Assembly (NCBI GenBank): GCA_037576195.1
Contig: CM075101.1
Span: forward strand, 18,848,001-18,912,000
Source of the DNA: Phytoseiulus persimilis
Taxonomy: Eukaryota; Arthropoda; Arachnida; Mesostigmata; Phytoseiidae
Length of the DNA: 64,000 nt
Direction: 5' to 3'
Shown here piece by piece: positions 10,159-21,517 of the stretch. The notes below the pieces were generated by a model. It was not told the DNA's origin. It worked only from the letters and a program-made list of their open reading frames with translations, and did not search any database. A program made the position numbers and the translations under genes. Positions within the stretch are counted from its first letter, which is position 1; every line of letters begins with the position of its first letter.

Positions 10159-12893
10159 AGAGAAAGCCCTCCCGTAAAAATCAGAGGAAACGCGCAGAAC
10201 GTCTCGGAGATTTCGGAACCAGGGGATGCAGACACGTCATGCGAATATTTATGTAACTCCAAGGAATGAATATCAGGAGACGTAAGCGAGTGATTGACGA
10301 AAATGTCGCCTTAGCTTGCCCAACCCGCCCCCACAGTTGAGGAGGCGTCTTTCGAAACCTCTCGCTCGGAGTCGGCGAAAGAGAGAGTTGGGCGATCAAC
10401 CCGTTCGAGAGCTTCGCTGGGTTCGACCACCGCCGCGGCGGCAGCCTCTGTCTTAGCTACAGTCGTTTCGTTCGATGTTTATAGGAAACCTCGATCCGGG
10501 AGCTGAGTTCCGAAGAGTTCATGAACTTCATCCATCAGAGGCAGAGGTTCTTCAGAATATCGAAAGTGCGAAAATTTCGAACCTGAAGTGACTGAATGCA
10601 GAAACTGTCTTCAGCAGTCGAGGAAAATCCGTGGATGGTCTCCCCGGCCTTGTCGACTCTCGATTCGATGACGAAATCGAATGTTCGCTCTCCTCGACTC
10701 TATCCTGATCGATTCGTGCCGCCTTTCTGATTGGCGGGAGGAACTCGAGCTTGCACAATATCTGGTCTGGCTCACCACGGGCCCCGGGGCTGATCATGGG
10801 TAGAGACGCCATGTGACCCGACATGTCCTTGTCCGCCCAAATTGTCCGGTTTCCGGGATATCGAGGTGAAATGTCTGGTCTGTGGAATATCGGGAGAAAA
10901 CTTCCGGAGTTCGGAATTTGAGAAGATGATTTTCTCTTGTTGAGAAACCGAAGGAACCCCAGTTCGATTCAAAGCCCTTTCGGGAGCAAACGTTCAGCTC
11001 TAGACGGTTGGTAGCGGGTGGTTGAACGACGTCTTCGCAGACCCCTGTTCGGTTGGCTCGCGGACTCACACTGAGGAGAAAGTGCTCGGCACCAACCACC
11101 GCGCGAGCACAGCGAGTGCCCTTCCGTAGCGGACTCAAAACTCGAGGTTCCCACTCAAAAACGTATTTCTAGCGGAAAAAAACTGCAGAATACGCTCCTC
11201 CATATTCGAATGAATCGAAGCAAAAGTCGAGAAATTCTCCGAGCTGAGGCTCTCTTGAAATTCAAACTCGGAGACGATCGAGATTAAAGAACCTGGTGCT
11301 CGAATGAAGACATGTTGGGTACAATTGGAGAGAGTGTGAAGTTCACTCCTAGTACTAGGGTCTGGGCTATGCGAGAGCGTCTCCCGTTGGTTGGAGCCCA
11401 CCAGGGTCTTTCCTTGCTTCGGTCATCCTCTTCCGCCAGCCGAATCCAGTATCTGATCAGGAGCACCGATTGTTCGGCAACTTGTTGCAACCATGGGATG
11501 ACCAGCTCATTTAGTATCTGGAATTTCTGTTCAGTTTTCGGCTCTTGTCCCGTGAGCGTTCCCAGGCTTGTCTTCAAACTTCGAAGGATGGTCTTGGCGT
11601 TGCTTCCGTGGTGTCTCTCGCGGGACCGGCCGTTGTCTCTTCCATGATCGGCGTTCCGTGAAGTTATCCGCTCTTGCGCCGAAGAACGGCAAGCTGGACT
11701 CACAATGGGTTCGCATGCACGAGGTCCACAACATCTCCCACGAGTCCTTGGTGGGCGACATTTCCGACGTTCAGGGCAGAACATTTTTTCTGGTGGGGGT
11801 TTCGGTGAATGCCTTGTGCACATCCACTGCTGTGACCATACAGCTAGTGTGAGATTTGCAAACTCACCGAACACCGTGTTATTCTCGTCCCTCTTCGGGT
11901 CGGAAACCTGCCGAGCAATTACTTCGAAGTATCCGCCGGCCGGAGAACAGTGACTGGCTACACGCCCTTACGGCAAAGTTCCTTGGTACAAAGCTCGATG
12001 ACCGTTCTGTCTGGATTTGCGTCGGACTCCGATCGGGTGTTTTGGTTGAGCCGCATCGGTGCTCATGTGGGGAGCCCGTTGGTTGCCTTGCCCGCCTCGG
12101 TCCGTTTCGCAGGTGGCAGGGGACCTGAGATGCCCGACAAGGTCTCCGATTGCTCATGTTTTATTTGGCTGAACCGGCAACCTACTACTTCGATTCAGCT
12201 CCTCCGATTGAATAGAGAATATTACTTTCAAGAGCTGGAGCCGATGACGCCCATGATGTTCCATCATATCTACGATCATCATCGATGACTCACACTGCAA
12301 AACAACTCTCAGAGACGTTTGTTTCTCCGCATTGTCAAGCTCGGCTCCGTTGGGCGGCAACTCGCTCACCCCTCAAACTACGTTGCCATGCTGCTCGACG
12401 GAGTTTGTAAAAGGCAGCACGAATCTTATCATCTATTCCCCCGCGATGACGTGAACGTGACAGGAAACGCTCCGAGGGGATGCTATCGTTGCGTGCCCGT
12501 TGGCTTTGGAAGGAGAAATGCTTCGGGACGACCTGGGCCGACTGGAATATTTGGTCGCGGGCGATGCATCCTGCCTTCTTCTTTTCTTGTTTTCGTCTTT
12601 CTTGTTAACAATAACATTAGGGAGAAAAATATAGAGATCAAGAAATCAGTGATTGTCCGCCGGGAATGGATTGGGTCCTCGCATTGTCACGTAGACACGG
12701 AAGTTCTTATGAACAGCTCGTTCGAAACGTCGAAAGTCCGCACGTGACTGCCGGAGGCGCTAACGTTCACCGTATTTCTCCCGATTATAGGGTTTGCTCA
12801 ATGAGAGGACAATGCTTTATCATGCGGGCAGGCTTCGTAGGTTTCAGAACTGTGGACGGGCATGCCCGCGCAAAAAGGTATGCTCGATTTGAC
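9847..12893 (+). mobile_element. Degraded LINE-like composite repeat, unit 3
   Basis: Block B (9,847-10,158) and the leader are followed by a reverse transcriptase unit that has lost its palm. A finger-region piece (GLVDSRFDDEIECS, about 10,655-10,690) leads into unassigned sequence (10,820-11,340). Next come the thumb piece (VWAMRERLPLVGAHQGLSLL, about 11,363-11,425) and the C-terminal region with DWLHALTAKFLGTKLDD and LVEPHRCSCGEPVG (about 11,950-12,085). That last stretch matches the conserved Cys/His-bearing C-terminal part of a group of non-LTR retrotransposons. It is followed by the F block (12,280-12,893), whose twin is at 40,480-41,090. Confidence 0.7.
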
Positions 12894-13271
12894 GGTGTAT
12901 ACCCGAAATCCCGAACGTCCGGAATCCCGAATGCCCAGAATCTCGACCGAATTACCCGGAATATAGAATACTCGGAGTCCCGATAGCGAAGCGGAAACCT
13001 AACTGCGATGGGACGACCTCGAATGATCCAAATATGAGTTAGGGAGTCGCTTTCTCCCGAAGATACTTAAAATGAGCACCGGATAGACTTCTGCTAATCC
13101 CATCCGTGGCTTCTATAGTTTCCTGTGGAACCTCAGATTCCTTTCTTACTCTCCGAGTCCCCGATCAGATTCATTGCTAAGCATAGAAGTCTTGTTGACT
13201 TTCACCAAGTCTCTCTTCGAGGGGAGAGGAGGTGCCGGGATTCCGGTTATTCGGGATTCCGAGCCCAAACC
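12894..13271. mobile_element. Short GG...CC-ended inverted-repeat element, older copy
   Basis: It starts GGTGTATACCCGAAATCCCG and ends ATTCGGGATTCCGAGCCCAA plus ACC. Both ends carry the CCCGAA/TTCGGG subrepeats of the 20,560-21,517 element. It is flanked by CGATTTGAC (12,885-12,893) and CGATTTTAC (13,271-13,279), an 8-9 bp target duplication with one change. The pre-insertion site exists at about 41,088-41,112, where TGCTCGATTTGACGCTTGTG runs uninterrupted. It is 378 bp long and has no coding capacity. Confidence 0.8.
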
Positions 13272-14460
13272 GATTTTACGCTTGTGTTCTGTTCGACCAT
13301 CACTCTCTACTCGACGGTGAGTCGCGATTCTCGTGGGGACGGAATAGCGCTATTCAAGCGACTACTCGAGCTCAGTGAAGGTCGACGTGCGAAGCATTGT
13401 CAAGATTCCGAGTACGGGTCGCGACAATCCACGAGTTCGACTCAGACTCCGGGCTGGGACTCGCGAGTCTTTTTCACGCCAGTGAATCGACTATCTTGTG
13501 GCCTCAACCCCCTCGAATCGCTCTCGATTGTGATCGCCCCTCGACGGACGTCATCTGACGGAGCCTTTCGAAACTGTGAGCAGGCGGGTGGACACTAGAA
13601 CTTTTGCAGACAGGGTGTTGCTTCAACGATGAACGGCTTACGACGACCGTAAGAACCAAAATGGTCAAATGGGAATATGATTCGGTAGGGATCACACGAG
13701 CTTCTTGATGAATCTTGAGGATGTCCCGATGTCCCTGATGGAAACCGTTCGAACACGATGCGATGAAGCCATCGGAACGAGGTTCCCGGAAACACGCTTT
13801 TCGCATTCCGCGAGAACGATCTCTTCCGAGTTGGGTTGCCAGGTTTGTGCATGAGAAGACGCCCGGGCTTTCCCTAATGCTCATGCAGTCCGCTGCTTGC
13901 CTCGATGAAGAAATGAAAATCTGAGCAAGGACTCGTCACTCTCGAAGAGATTCGTTGTCCACACTGGAAGTTGATCCACGCTTCGAAGAACTGCTCCAAT
14001 CGTCACATACCCCGCTTCCAACTGAGGAGTGAGCAATGATTCGAGCTCATGAGATGATCCTCATAGCACTGAGGGCCTACGTTCCGGACTCATTGCCTCT
14101 AGGCCCGGGGCGTACCGTTGGAAGGTTTTTCTTTGACATGTAGATAGTTGATTCGGTTCGCGTTCCCAAATCCTTCTCCTACCTCCGCGTGACAAGCACC
14201 GGTTGTCAAGTTCTTCTCGGCAGCTCGGCCGGGGGACGCTTGTTGCAGTGTGTCTTATGATCATCTGTTGCGTCCATGATATGGTATTCGTCCCTATCTC
14301 AAGTTCTCTCATATGTTCCTATGATTTCCAGGATGGCAGTCCCGGTTCTGAATGTTTACGAGCATGATGCCGACGATAATTTCAGGTGTCGGTATTTGGT
14401 GAACCGTGCTTTGTTGTTCGCAAGGACCGTGCTTTGCAGTTTGCATGCATTTCCATGCTT
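13272..14460 (+). repeat. G block, copy 1
   Basis: About 1.2 kb repeated at 41,091-42,250 and, with gaps, at 33,386-33,993 plus 35,181-35,293. It ends in the GTGGACCGTGCTTTG-type flank that precedes block B copies 4 and 7. On the minus strand a 126-codon frame (13,504-13,884) stays open in the 41 kb copy as well, with a one-codon length change. No family was recognised, so the block may be non-coding LINE sequence or hold an unknown frame. Confidence 0.6.
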
Positions 14461-14772
14461 CGTTTTCATGCATTGGGCAACAAAAATTGTGGGGTCTGCA
14501 GCCCCCTACTAGCCAGTACACCCAGCCTTTTCATTTTTTATAGACGCCATTATGCACATTCCAAATGTTGCTGAGGTCTGTCTGCATCCTCACGGGTCTC
14601 ATAATTTGGCGTTTGTCCAAGCCCGAACACTTGTGAAAGTACAATACAGACAGCTAGCACCTCCATAAGGGGCGCCCAGCAACTTCATCATGTGTCCTTC
14701 GCGGACAGTTAACCTTGCTCTGAACCATGTTTTATACGCGAGCTGGTTGCGGACTCCGAGATCTTGGAGCCC
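14461..14772 (+). repeat. Block B copy 4
   Basis: Preceded by the G block; otherwise as the other copies. Confidence 0.8.
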
Positions 14773-15789
14773 AGAGAGAGCTCCTCCGCAAAAATCGGAG
14801 GAAACGCTTCGAACGTCTCGGAGATTTCGGAACCAGGGAATGCGGTTACGTCATGCGAATATTTATGTAACTCCAAGGAATGAATATGAGGCGACGCGAG
14901 CGAGTGATTGACGAAAATGTCGTGTTAGCTTGCCCATCCCACCCCACAGTTGAGGAGGCGTCTTTCGAAACCTCTCGCCCGGAGTTGGCGGGAGAGAGAG
15001 AATTAGGCGATCAACCTGCTCGAGGGTGATGGAACCCGCCGGGGTTCCATCACCGCCGTGGCGGCTAGCCGCTGTCATGGCTTCGGCCGTTCCGTTCGAT
15101 GATTGTAGGAAACCTCTGTCCGGGAGCAGAGCTCCGAACAGTTGATGAAATTCATCTATCAGAGGCAGAGGCTCTTCGGAATATCGAGAATTTGTAACCT
15201 CAAAAGACTGAATGTTTCAGACACTGTCTTCAGCAGTCGAAGCGAATCCAAGGACGGTCTTTCCGGCCTTGTAGACCCCCGATTCGATGACGAAATCGTA
15301 TGTTTGCTCTTTTCAACTCGATGGCATTCTGATGGGAAGGAGGAACTCCAACTTGCACAATTTTGGGTCTGGCTCACCACGGGCCCCAAGGTTGATCATG
15401 TGAGGCCAGAACCTTGAACGAACCTGCAATCACGAACTTCCAGACAAAGAAATCAGCATATTCTCTGAAGGGGACGACGAAGATAAACTGAGTGCTGCAA
15501 ATGGTTCCGTCCAACCGGGGAATCCGTCCCGGAAAATGAGGATCTTATCCTAAACAACATCTCTGGAGAAGAATTCATTGGTTCGGCCTACCGCCTGCTT
15601 GCCCACTCTTCACAAGATCGCGGCAAAAGTTGCATGTTGCGACAGTGAGGACCAGATTGTGGAAGCCCTTGCCGCTCATCAGCCGGGGTCCTCCTCGTAC
15701 CGCGTTCTTGAAGCTGGACCCCAGAAATGCTTTCGATTGTCTTCGTAGAGATCACTTTCTCCGAGTTCACCTTCTCACACTTCTATCAC
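14461..15789 (+). mobile_element. Degraded LINE-like composite repeat, unit 4 (left part)
   Basis: Block B (14,461-14,772), the leader and the start of the reverse transcriptase. PLISRGPPRTAFLKLDPRNA followed by FDCLRRDHFLR (about 15,670-15,770) is the best-preserved motif A of this family in the window, with the catalytic-type aspartate in KLD. The text is cut at about 15,790 by a 2.4 kb inverted-repeat element and resumes at 18,198. Confidence 0.75.
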
Positions 15790-18197
15790 GAGTAGCGAAG
15801 CCAGCCATTTTTTTCACGAGGCTTGCCACTGCCGCTAGGGGGAGGGAGGAGGGGGGGACCTCCGCAGGGCGCTGAACTTCCTCTCACACGGGGCACTTGC
15901 CACGGGAACTACAAGAGCCATGTCGAAATACAGGACAAGCCCTCCGAAGCCCTCCGACGTCGACAGCAGATATCCGAAACACTCGTTTGCATACTGGATT
16001 CGGTTAGAATTCAGCCGTGCTCGGATTCGGAGGTTTCTTCCCTCTCCCGCGAAACACTATGACTTTGTCTCCTCGTCCAACAAGCTACGAGCCCCGGTCT
16101 TACCGTCAATTCCAAGAGTTTGGATATCGGAACAGGACACAAACGTTATAAAGGGTAGAACTATGAGGAGGAAGATTTCACAAATGCTGAGATCCTTCTC
16201 CAAATAGAACGACTCAGCTCTCCATCGCACCTAAGACCGCAGATATCGAACACATGATTGAGGAGTCCATCTCAAACTTCACTGTCCATGTTCAAGGTAT
16301 ATCTTCCATTTTCAACGCTGACAATCGACATTTTTTGATCCCAATCATTCTCGTCATGGAACACCCAAGGCAACGGAGGGACGGCGACGGCCAATTCCCG
16401 CGCAAAGCCATCTCCGCGCGAGTCCAACTTCCGCGCAGGCCCGAGTTCAGCGCGAATGAGCGTTGCGCGTGGAACCATGTGGTATGGAACGGCGTTCGTA
16501 TTTTTTTCCATCTGAAAGGTGAGATAAAGCACGCTCCTGAGGCTGATCGGGAGCTTCTTCTGAATGAACGGTGCGCGATTCTTGGCGATTTCGTAATTCA
16601 TGGCGATCGCACACAGCTAGACCCAAAATCTTCCGGGAGCGTAGCGAGCGGCACCCCCTTTTTTTTTCTGAGGCGGATGGAGAAATCCCTCCGGACGCAC
16701 AGGACTCCGGGTCCTGAACAGTGAGGTGATTCCTCTAAAACTCCGCCCTCCGCTTCGGATGTTCCGGGAACCGCCAAAAAGGCATTACTTCCAGAGCACC
16801 CGAGCCGACTGCAAGGAGTAGCTTCTATTGAATCGCTGTTCGCACCTGTGCGGGTCACCGACTGTGTCCGGCCGGTCGTTCCGCGCTACTTTCCTCTGGC
16901 AATCGCCGGCAGCACTTCGGAGCGGGATCCAGGGGTCTGGTCCGTTTTTATTCTGAGTGAGATCTCCAGTTTGACGCCCATCGGGGGGGGGTCTCAATCC
17001 CCTCTTGGGGCCGCGCCTCCCTCATGGGCCAGCGTGACCCATCCAAATATATACATGTTGTCGTCTTATCAGGCACGCCGCGTCGCCGTTTGTTGCGGCT
17101 GAGAGGACTGCTGGGCCCCCATGCGCAGGCTCTGCTTCTTTAGCATGATACATGCTATCTTCCGGCTGATTGGTTTCCATCTCTCTTCTGACTCGAGCAT
17201 ATCGCTCACTAGTTCCGCGAACGTCGTTGCGCCGATTCCGCTCCTTCCCGCCCGGGACTTGTCGCACGCGATGATGGGATGATGCACGTCATGTTCGAAC
17301 CCTGCGAGGCAGAATTTACGGGTTGGCTCCTCTGACTTCTTTATGGAGTGTAGGTACTTGTCAAAGTCTCCGTGTCCTGTTAGCATCTGTGTCGTGAAGT
17401 AGCTGAGTTCTCCAAATTTTCTGTCTCTCCATGTTCCGATGTTCGGGATGAGCTCATGTGTCCATCTTCCAATGGATGCTTCGTCCCAGGTTTTTCCCCA
17501 CTTCTGAAGGGTTTTTGCTCCAATGTCTGCGTCCGTTTCCGCTGGCTCCTCTTCGCTCTCTGACTCGTGGAGGCGGTTTCTTCGAATGTTTTCTCGATAG
17601 TTCTCAGTCCTTTCTTCTGCCGGGAGTGACCACGGTGTGGTTCCAGCAAGGACATTGATCGCCGCCGACGAGACTGTTCGGTAGCAGCGAGTGATTCTAA
17701 TGCCGGCGACTCCTTGAGATCTCGCCAGGGCCTCTCGATTGTGCTGCATTTTCAGAGCGTTTTCTTGACCAGATAGGGGCGCCGTGGAGGGCTACCGATT
17801 CTGCGACTGTTGCGAGTACCTTCCGTTGAGCTTCAGACGCTCCGAATGTTCTTGGGAGGATTCTTGCCATATCCCCGGCTACCTTGGCTGCCTTCTTGGT
17901 GGCGTGTTTGACGTGTTCCGTTCCCCTGAGATGATGCTGCAGAATGACACCGAGGTACTTGGCCGTCTTTGTGAACACAATGGGGGTCCCCTTCACCTGG
18001 AGGGCTGTGAGATCCTCAGTCCTGCGCTTGAGTAACATTATAGCTTCAGTCTTGTGCGGGGCTAGCTGTAGGAGGTTCTCGTCCATCCAGAGCGAGATTG
18101 CGTCCAGGGCGTGCTGGGTTATCTCCTGCAGCTCCGGTATAATTCAAAATCTCAAATTTCAAAAAAAGCTTCAGCTTGTGGAGCCCCGCGCTGGCAA
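15790..18197. mobile_element. Roughly 2.4 kb DNA element with AGTAGCG..GCCAGC termini, interrupting LINE unit 4
   Basis: The left end AGTAGCGAAGCCAGCC (about 15,792) and the reverse complement of the right end, CAGTAGCGTTGCCAGC (ending at about 18,197), form short terminal inverted repeats of the CAG-type seen in hAT-like elements. The reverse transcriptase text is broken just before (CTATCAC) and resumes just after (CGTCGTTCAGCAG), as judged from the uninterrupted text near 8,968. A clean target duplication is not visible. The interior from 15,800 to about 16,930 shows no recognisable transposase; the rest is an R1-type LINE. Confidence 0.55.
16930..18137 (-). pseudogene. 5'-truncated R1-clade-like LINE
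   Basis: The minus-strand reading begins inside the reverse transcriptase (LDAISLWMDENLLQLAPHKT) and runs on through TAKYLGVILQHHLRG, VALHGAPIWSRK and GIRITRCYRTVSSAAINVLA to PWSLPAEERTENY. This is the order seen after the YxDD box in R1/I-type LINEs (a YLG motif, an LYGAPVW-like motif, an RxxRxYRTVS motif, then an LAGxPPW motif). One frameshift near 17,700-17,750 splits it in two. A Cys/His-bearing tail (FCLAGFEHDVHHPIIACD) follows. The coding part ends at 17,069, with a possible AATAAAA signal near 16,955. The 5' edge is abrupt at about 18,137, typical of target-primed insertion. Composition differs from the flanks. Confidence 0.75.
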
Positions 18198-18611
18198 CGC
18201 TACTGCGTCGTTCAGCAGTCGAACACGAGAACCCAAGTTTCCTCATGTTCGGATGAGATTTTCTTCCTTCATCAACTTGCGTTCAGCCTCTCGAAGGCGG
18301 ACTGCTCGGCTTTGGCAACCGTCCATCAAGGCACCCTTCGAGGCGTGGTACCTGGACAACGGGATTCTGGGTGAACCGATCGGTGACCCAAGTCCGAGAC
18401 GTCTGGTGTAATCGATCGCGTGAAATCATCCAACCATGGAGAGAGACCCCTCTCCGAAAGACGACGGCGGCCACTCTCAACCTCCTCGACGCTCCGCTGT
18501 CGCTCGACGCAATGCCGGAGTCTTTCGGTGTGTTGACGGACAGGGTCTGGGCTATGCGAGACGGTGCCTCTGATCAGAGCTTCAGTGCAGCAGCGCAAAC
18601 GCATCATGAAC
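18198..18611 (+). mobile_element. LINE unit 4, right part (reverse transcriptase palm and thumb)
   Basis: Continues unit 4 after the inserted element. AWYLDNGILGEPIGDPSPRR (about 18,338-18,400) carries the catalytic box with the second D changed to N. It is followed by LLDAPLSLDAMPESFGVLTD and VWAMRDGASDQ (about 18,480-18,575). It ends abruptly where the upstream (A0) block of unit 5 begins. Confidence 0.7.
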
Positions 18612-20186
18612 GCATGCATTGATAGCATGAACAGCTGGACCCACCGGCGACTCTGGAGACTTCAACGTCATCGCCTCCGTATCGTAACAGAGCGAGCAGA
18701 GTATCCTCTTCCCCTCCTCCAAACTCGACAAATCTAGGACCTCGGTCTTCAGAACTACTGATTAATCCTCCGTTGAACTGTTCCTATACCGCGGTAGGTG
18801 CTCGAGCTACCATTTTCTCCGCTCGGAGGGAACCAGGCCGTTCCGATACGGTCAGCCAGCGAATCAGATACAATATTCGAGATTTTATCAGTCCAAGCGA
18901 AACGAATCTTCGTGAGTGCAACGAACGAGAATGGATCTGATCCATCACCCATCAACGATCGAGATCGCAAAACGGAAAGCTCGATAATCTGTTGGGAAAC
19001 ATGCGTGTAGATTCCATCACAGTAAGAAAACGCATTACTGTCACAGCGTATTATGTGGAGTCGATGACTATTTTCATTACAAATGCTCGTCATTCGTTTC
19101 TTCTTGCACGTATCACAAATATGGGATTTCATCGCTCCGATAGGATTCTCGACGCAGAGTTTTGCTCGTCATGACGCTCGGGTTGCACCGAAAACTTGAT
19201 TTCTGAGGGTGGGGGGAGTTGCGATCGGGGTTTCGGCGCGTACGTGGCTCGGTATCTCACTGTTGACAATTCGAGAGAAATTCTTCTCCGGCGTCAGTAG
19301 AAAATTCACCCTTCCTGCTCCCTGCGTTCGTTCCTCGGAACCGGTGGAGTCGAGTCTCCGAATCTCAACTAATCACAGTAATCGGAATAGTTCTTTCACA
19401 TCGCTTGGGAGCAACCACGGGAGTTGACCTCCAATATGTTCGATCGGATCGCTCGCTCCATCTGTTCCCCTCCGCAAAGTCACCTGAATAAAGAGTGCAG
19501 CGACGGAGGCTCCTGGAGACTGCTCGAAGGCCACGAAATTTCATCGCTGGCATATTCCATTCGACTGTTCCGTCGAAATTACGCTCACAAAATCATGACG
19601 TCGAGCGACCAAATGAACCGAAGAGATCCGTACCGAACAAGCAGGTGATCAGACTCACCGGAGTTGACTCAACGACGGGTGCCCCGACGGAGTCACTCGA
19701 AAAGTCGTTCCCTCAACACTTTTCGGAAAAGTCCCTGACGAGCGCAGATTCAAGTTAAGCGAAGGTAGCTCCAAATGCGAGATACTTCGACCAGGCAGAG
19801 GTTGTGAAGCAGGAAATGCTGGAGAGAAGAAAAGCCGAACAGCGGAAGTGATGATGGAACAATGAGGAGTGTCAAGTCTCATGACCACGTCTCGCTTCAA
19901 ACGCTTGCCCAAGAGTTGAAATATTTGGGGTCACTGCGAGTTTGGATTCCGACATTTTCGCTCATCGATGGCGAACTCTTGAGGGACTACTCAGCTCCTT
20001 CGAGCGGAGACGCTATCGGCACAGCCGAATCGCTGAGGAACAGTTCGGAGGATTGAACTGGAGAAATGGATCCCGGCATCCTCGGGAGGCCACTCATGCG
20101 TTGTTCCGACTCAATCTCAACGAATCGTGGGGCTACCGCTCGTTTCGACTCTGAAACATGAGTTTATTGGACGGAGTTCCATGATT

Positions 20187-20497
20187 TGTTTTCATGTATT
20201 GGGCAACAAAAATTGTGGGGTCTGCAGCCCCTACTAGCCAGTACACCCAGCCTTTTCTTTTTTATAGACGCCATTATGCACATTCCAAATGTTGCTGAGG
20301 TCTGTCTGCATCCTCACGGGTCTCATAATTTGGCGTTTGTCCAAGCCCGAACACTTGTGAAAGTACAATACAGACAGCTAGCACCTCCCTATGGGGCGCC
20401 CAGCAACCTTCATCATGTGTCCTTCGCGGACAGTTAACCTTGCTCTGAACCATGTTTTATACGCGAGCTGGTTGCGGACTCCGAGATCTTGGAGCCC
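20187..20497 (+). repeat. Block B copy 5
   Basis: Practically identical to copy 1, including the flank on both sides. Confidence 0.85.
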
Positions 20498-20559
20498 AAA
20501 GAAAGCCCCCCCGTAAAAATCAGAGGAAACGCGATGAACGTCTCGGAGATTTTGGAACC

Positions 20560-21517
20560 GGTGTGCACCCGGAATCCCGAAAACCCAAAATAACGAAAAC
20601 CCGAAATACCGAAAACCCGAAATAACGAACGCTCGAAATCTCGAAAACCCGAAATACCGAAAATCATTTTGGTCTCGTGTTACATCAACCGAGGCTTCTA
20701 TGCCGAGTGCGGATTCCAGCTATGAAAGTGGATTCGACGGCGCTCACTAACATCCATGGATTCCAGAACGGTTCAAATCCGAATCTGTGAGCAAGTCTCC
20801 TCATAAATCGTATCCAACATACAGCAGCCGCTCACATATACGAGAACAGTCGGGGACCCGCTTCGCTGGTGGGTCCCGGAGGTCGAAGAGGTCCCGTTTC
20901 ACCACCAACCCAAAACCTATTTGAAACCGCGCATAGCTCCCAGATCTGCAATGCTGTTCTCAATTCAGCGCTGACGTTGATCGTCAAACGAGCGCCGGCA
21001 CGGGTTCCGTATACAACCAGATACGATTGAAGGGAACAGATGAGGATTTCAGATTCAGATGGCCTCGTGTATGGGCTTTTCGTGGTCAATCAGCCACTCT
21101 TGTACGGAACAAGGCGAGCTCTTCCGAAAATTCGACTTCAAGTTTCGCCAAGTTAACCGGGCAGAGCAGGCTTATCAGGACTGGCATTCATCAAAGAATC
21201 TCGAACTTTCGAGGACTGTCATAAGATTCCCAAGATTCCTGACAACCTTGCTTGGCTCAACCCAGCATACAACGGCTCCCGAATGATCCGGGTAGGCTCC
21301 GGCGAATGATTCCGGCAGTCCTCCGTGAATGTCAATGCTTTCGAGTAAGCCTCCACGGCCGGGCTCGGCGCTCGACATAGAAGTCTCAGCTGCTCTCCGA
21401 CGGGAGGGGAACACCTTCGGCATTCCGGGTTTTCGGGATTCAGGGCGTTTGGTATTTCGGGTTTTCGGTATTTCGGGTTTTCGGTATTCCGGGTTTTCGG
21501 CATTCCGGACCCAAACC
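20560..21517. mobile_element. Foldback/MULE-like non-autonomous element with perfect 9 bp target duplication
   Basis: It is bounded by perfect direct repeats TTTGGAACC (20,551-20,559 and 21,518-21,526). Unit 1 has a single TTTGGAACC at the same place (about 2,457). The ends are GGTGTGCACCCGGAATCCCG and, reverse-complemented, GGTTTGGGTCCGGAATGCCG. Both continue into tandem CCCGAAATACCGAAAA-type units (20,575-20,665 and 21,415-21,510). A 9 bp duplication and repeat-built termini fit Mutator-like/foldback elements. No transposase gene is visible, so it is presumably moved in trans. Confidence 0.85.

Noticed and set aside
11284-11874. Long minus-strand frame (196 codons), with a similar 232-codon frame at 27,694-28,392
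   Set aside because: Both are antisense to the LINE C-terminal region, which gives recognisable protein (DWLHALPAKFLGTKLDD) on the plus strand. They are open by chance and shared by descent.
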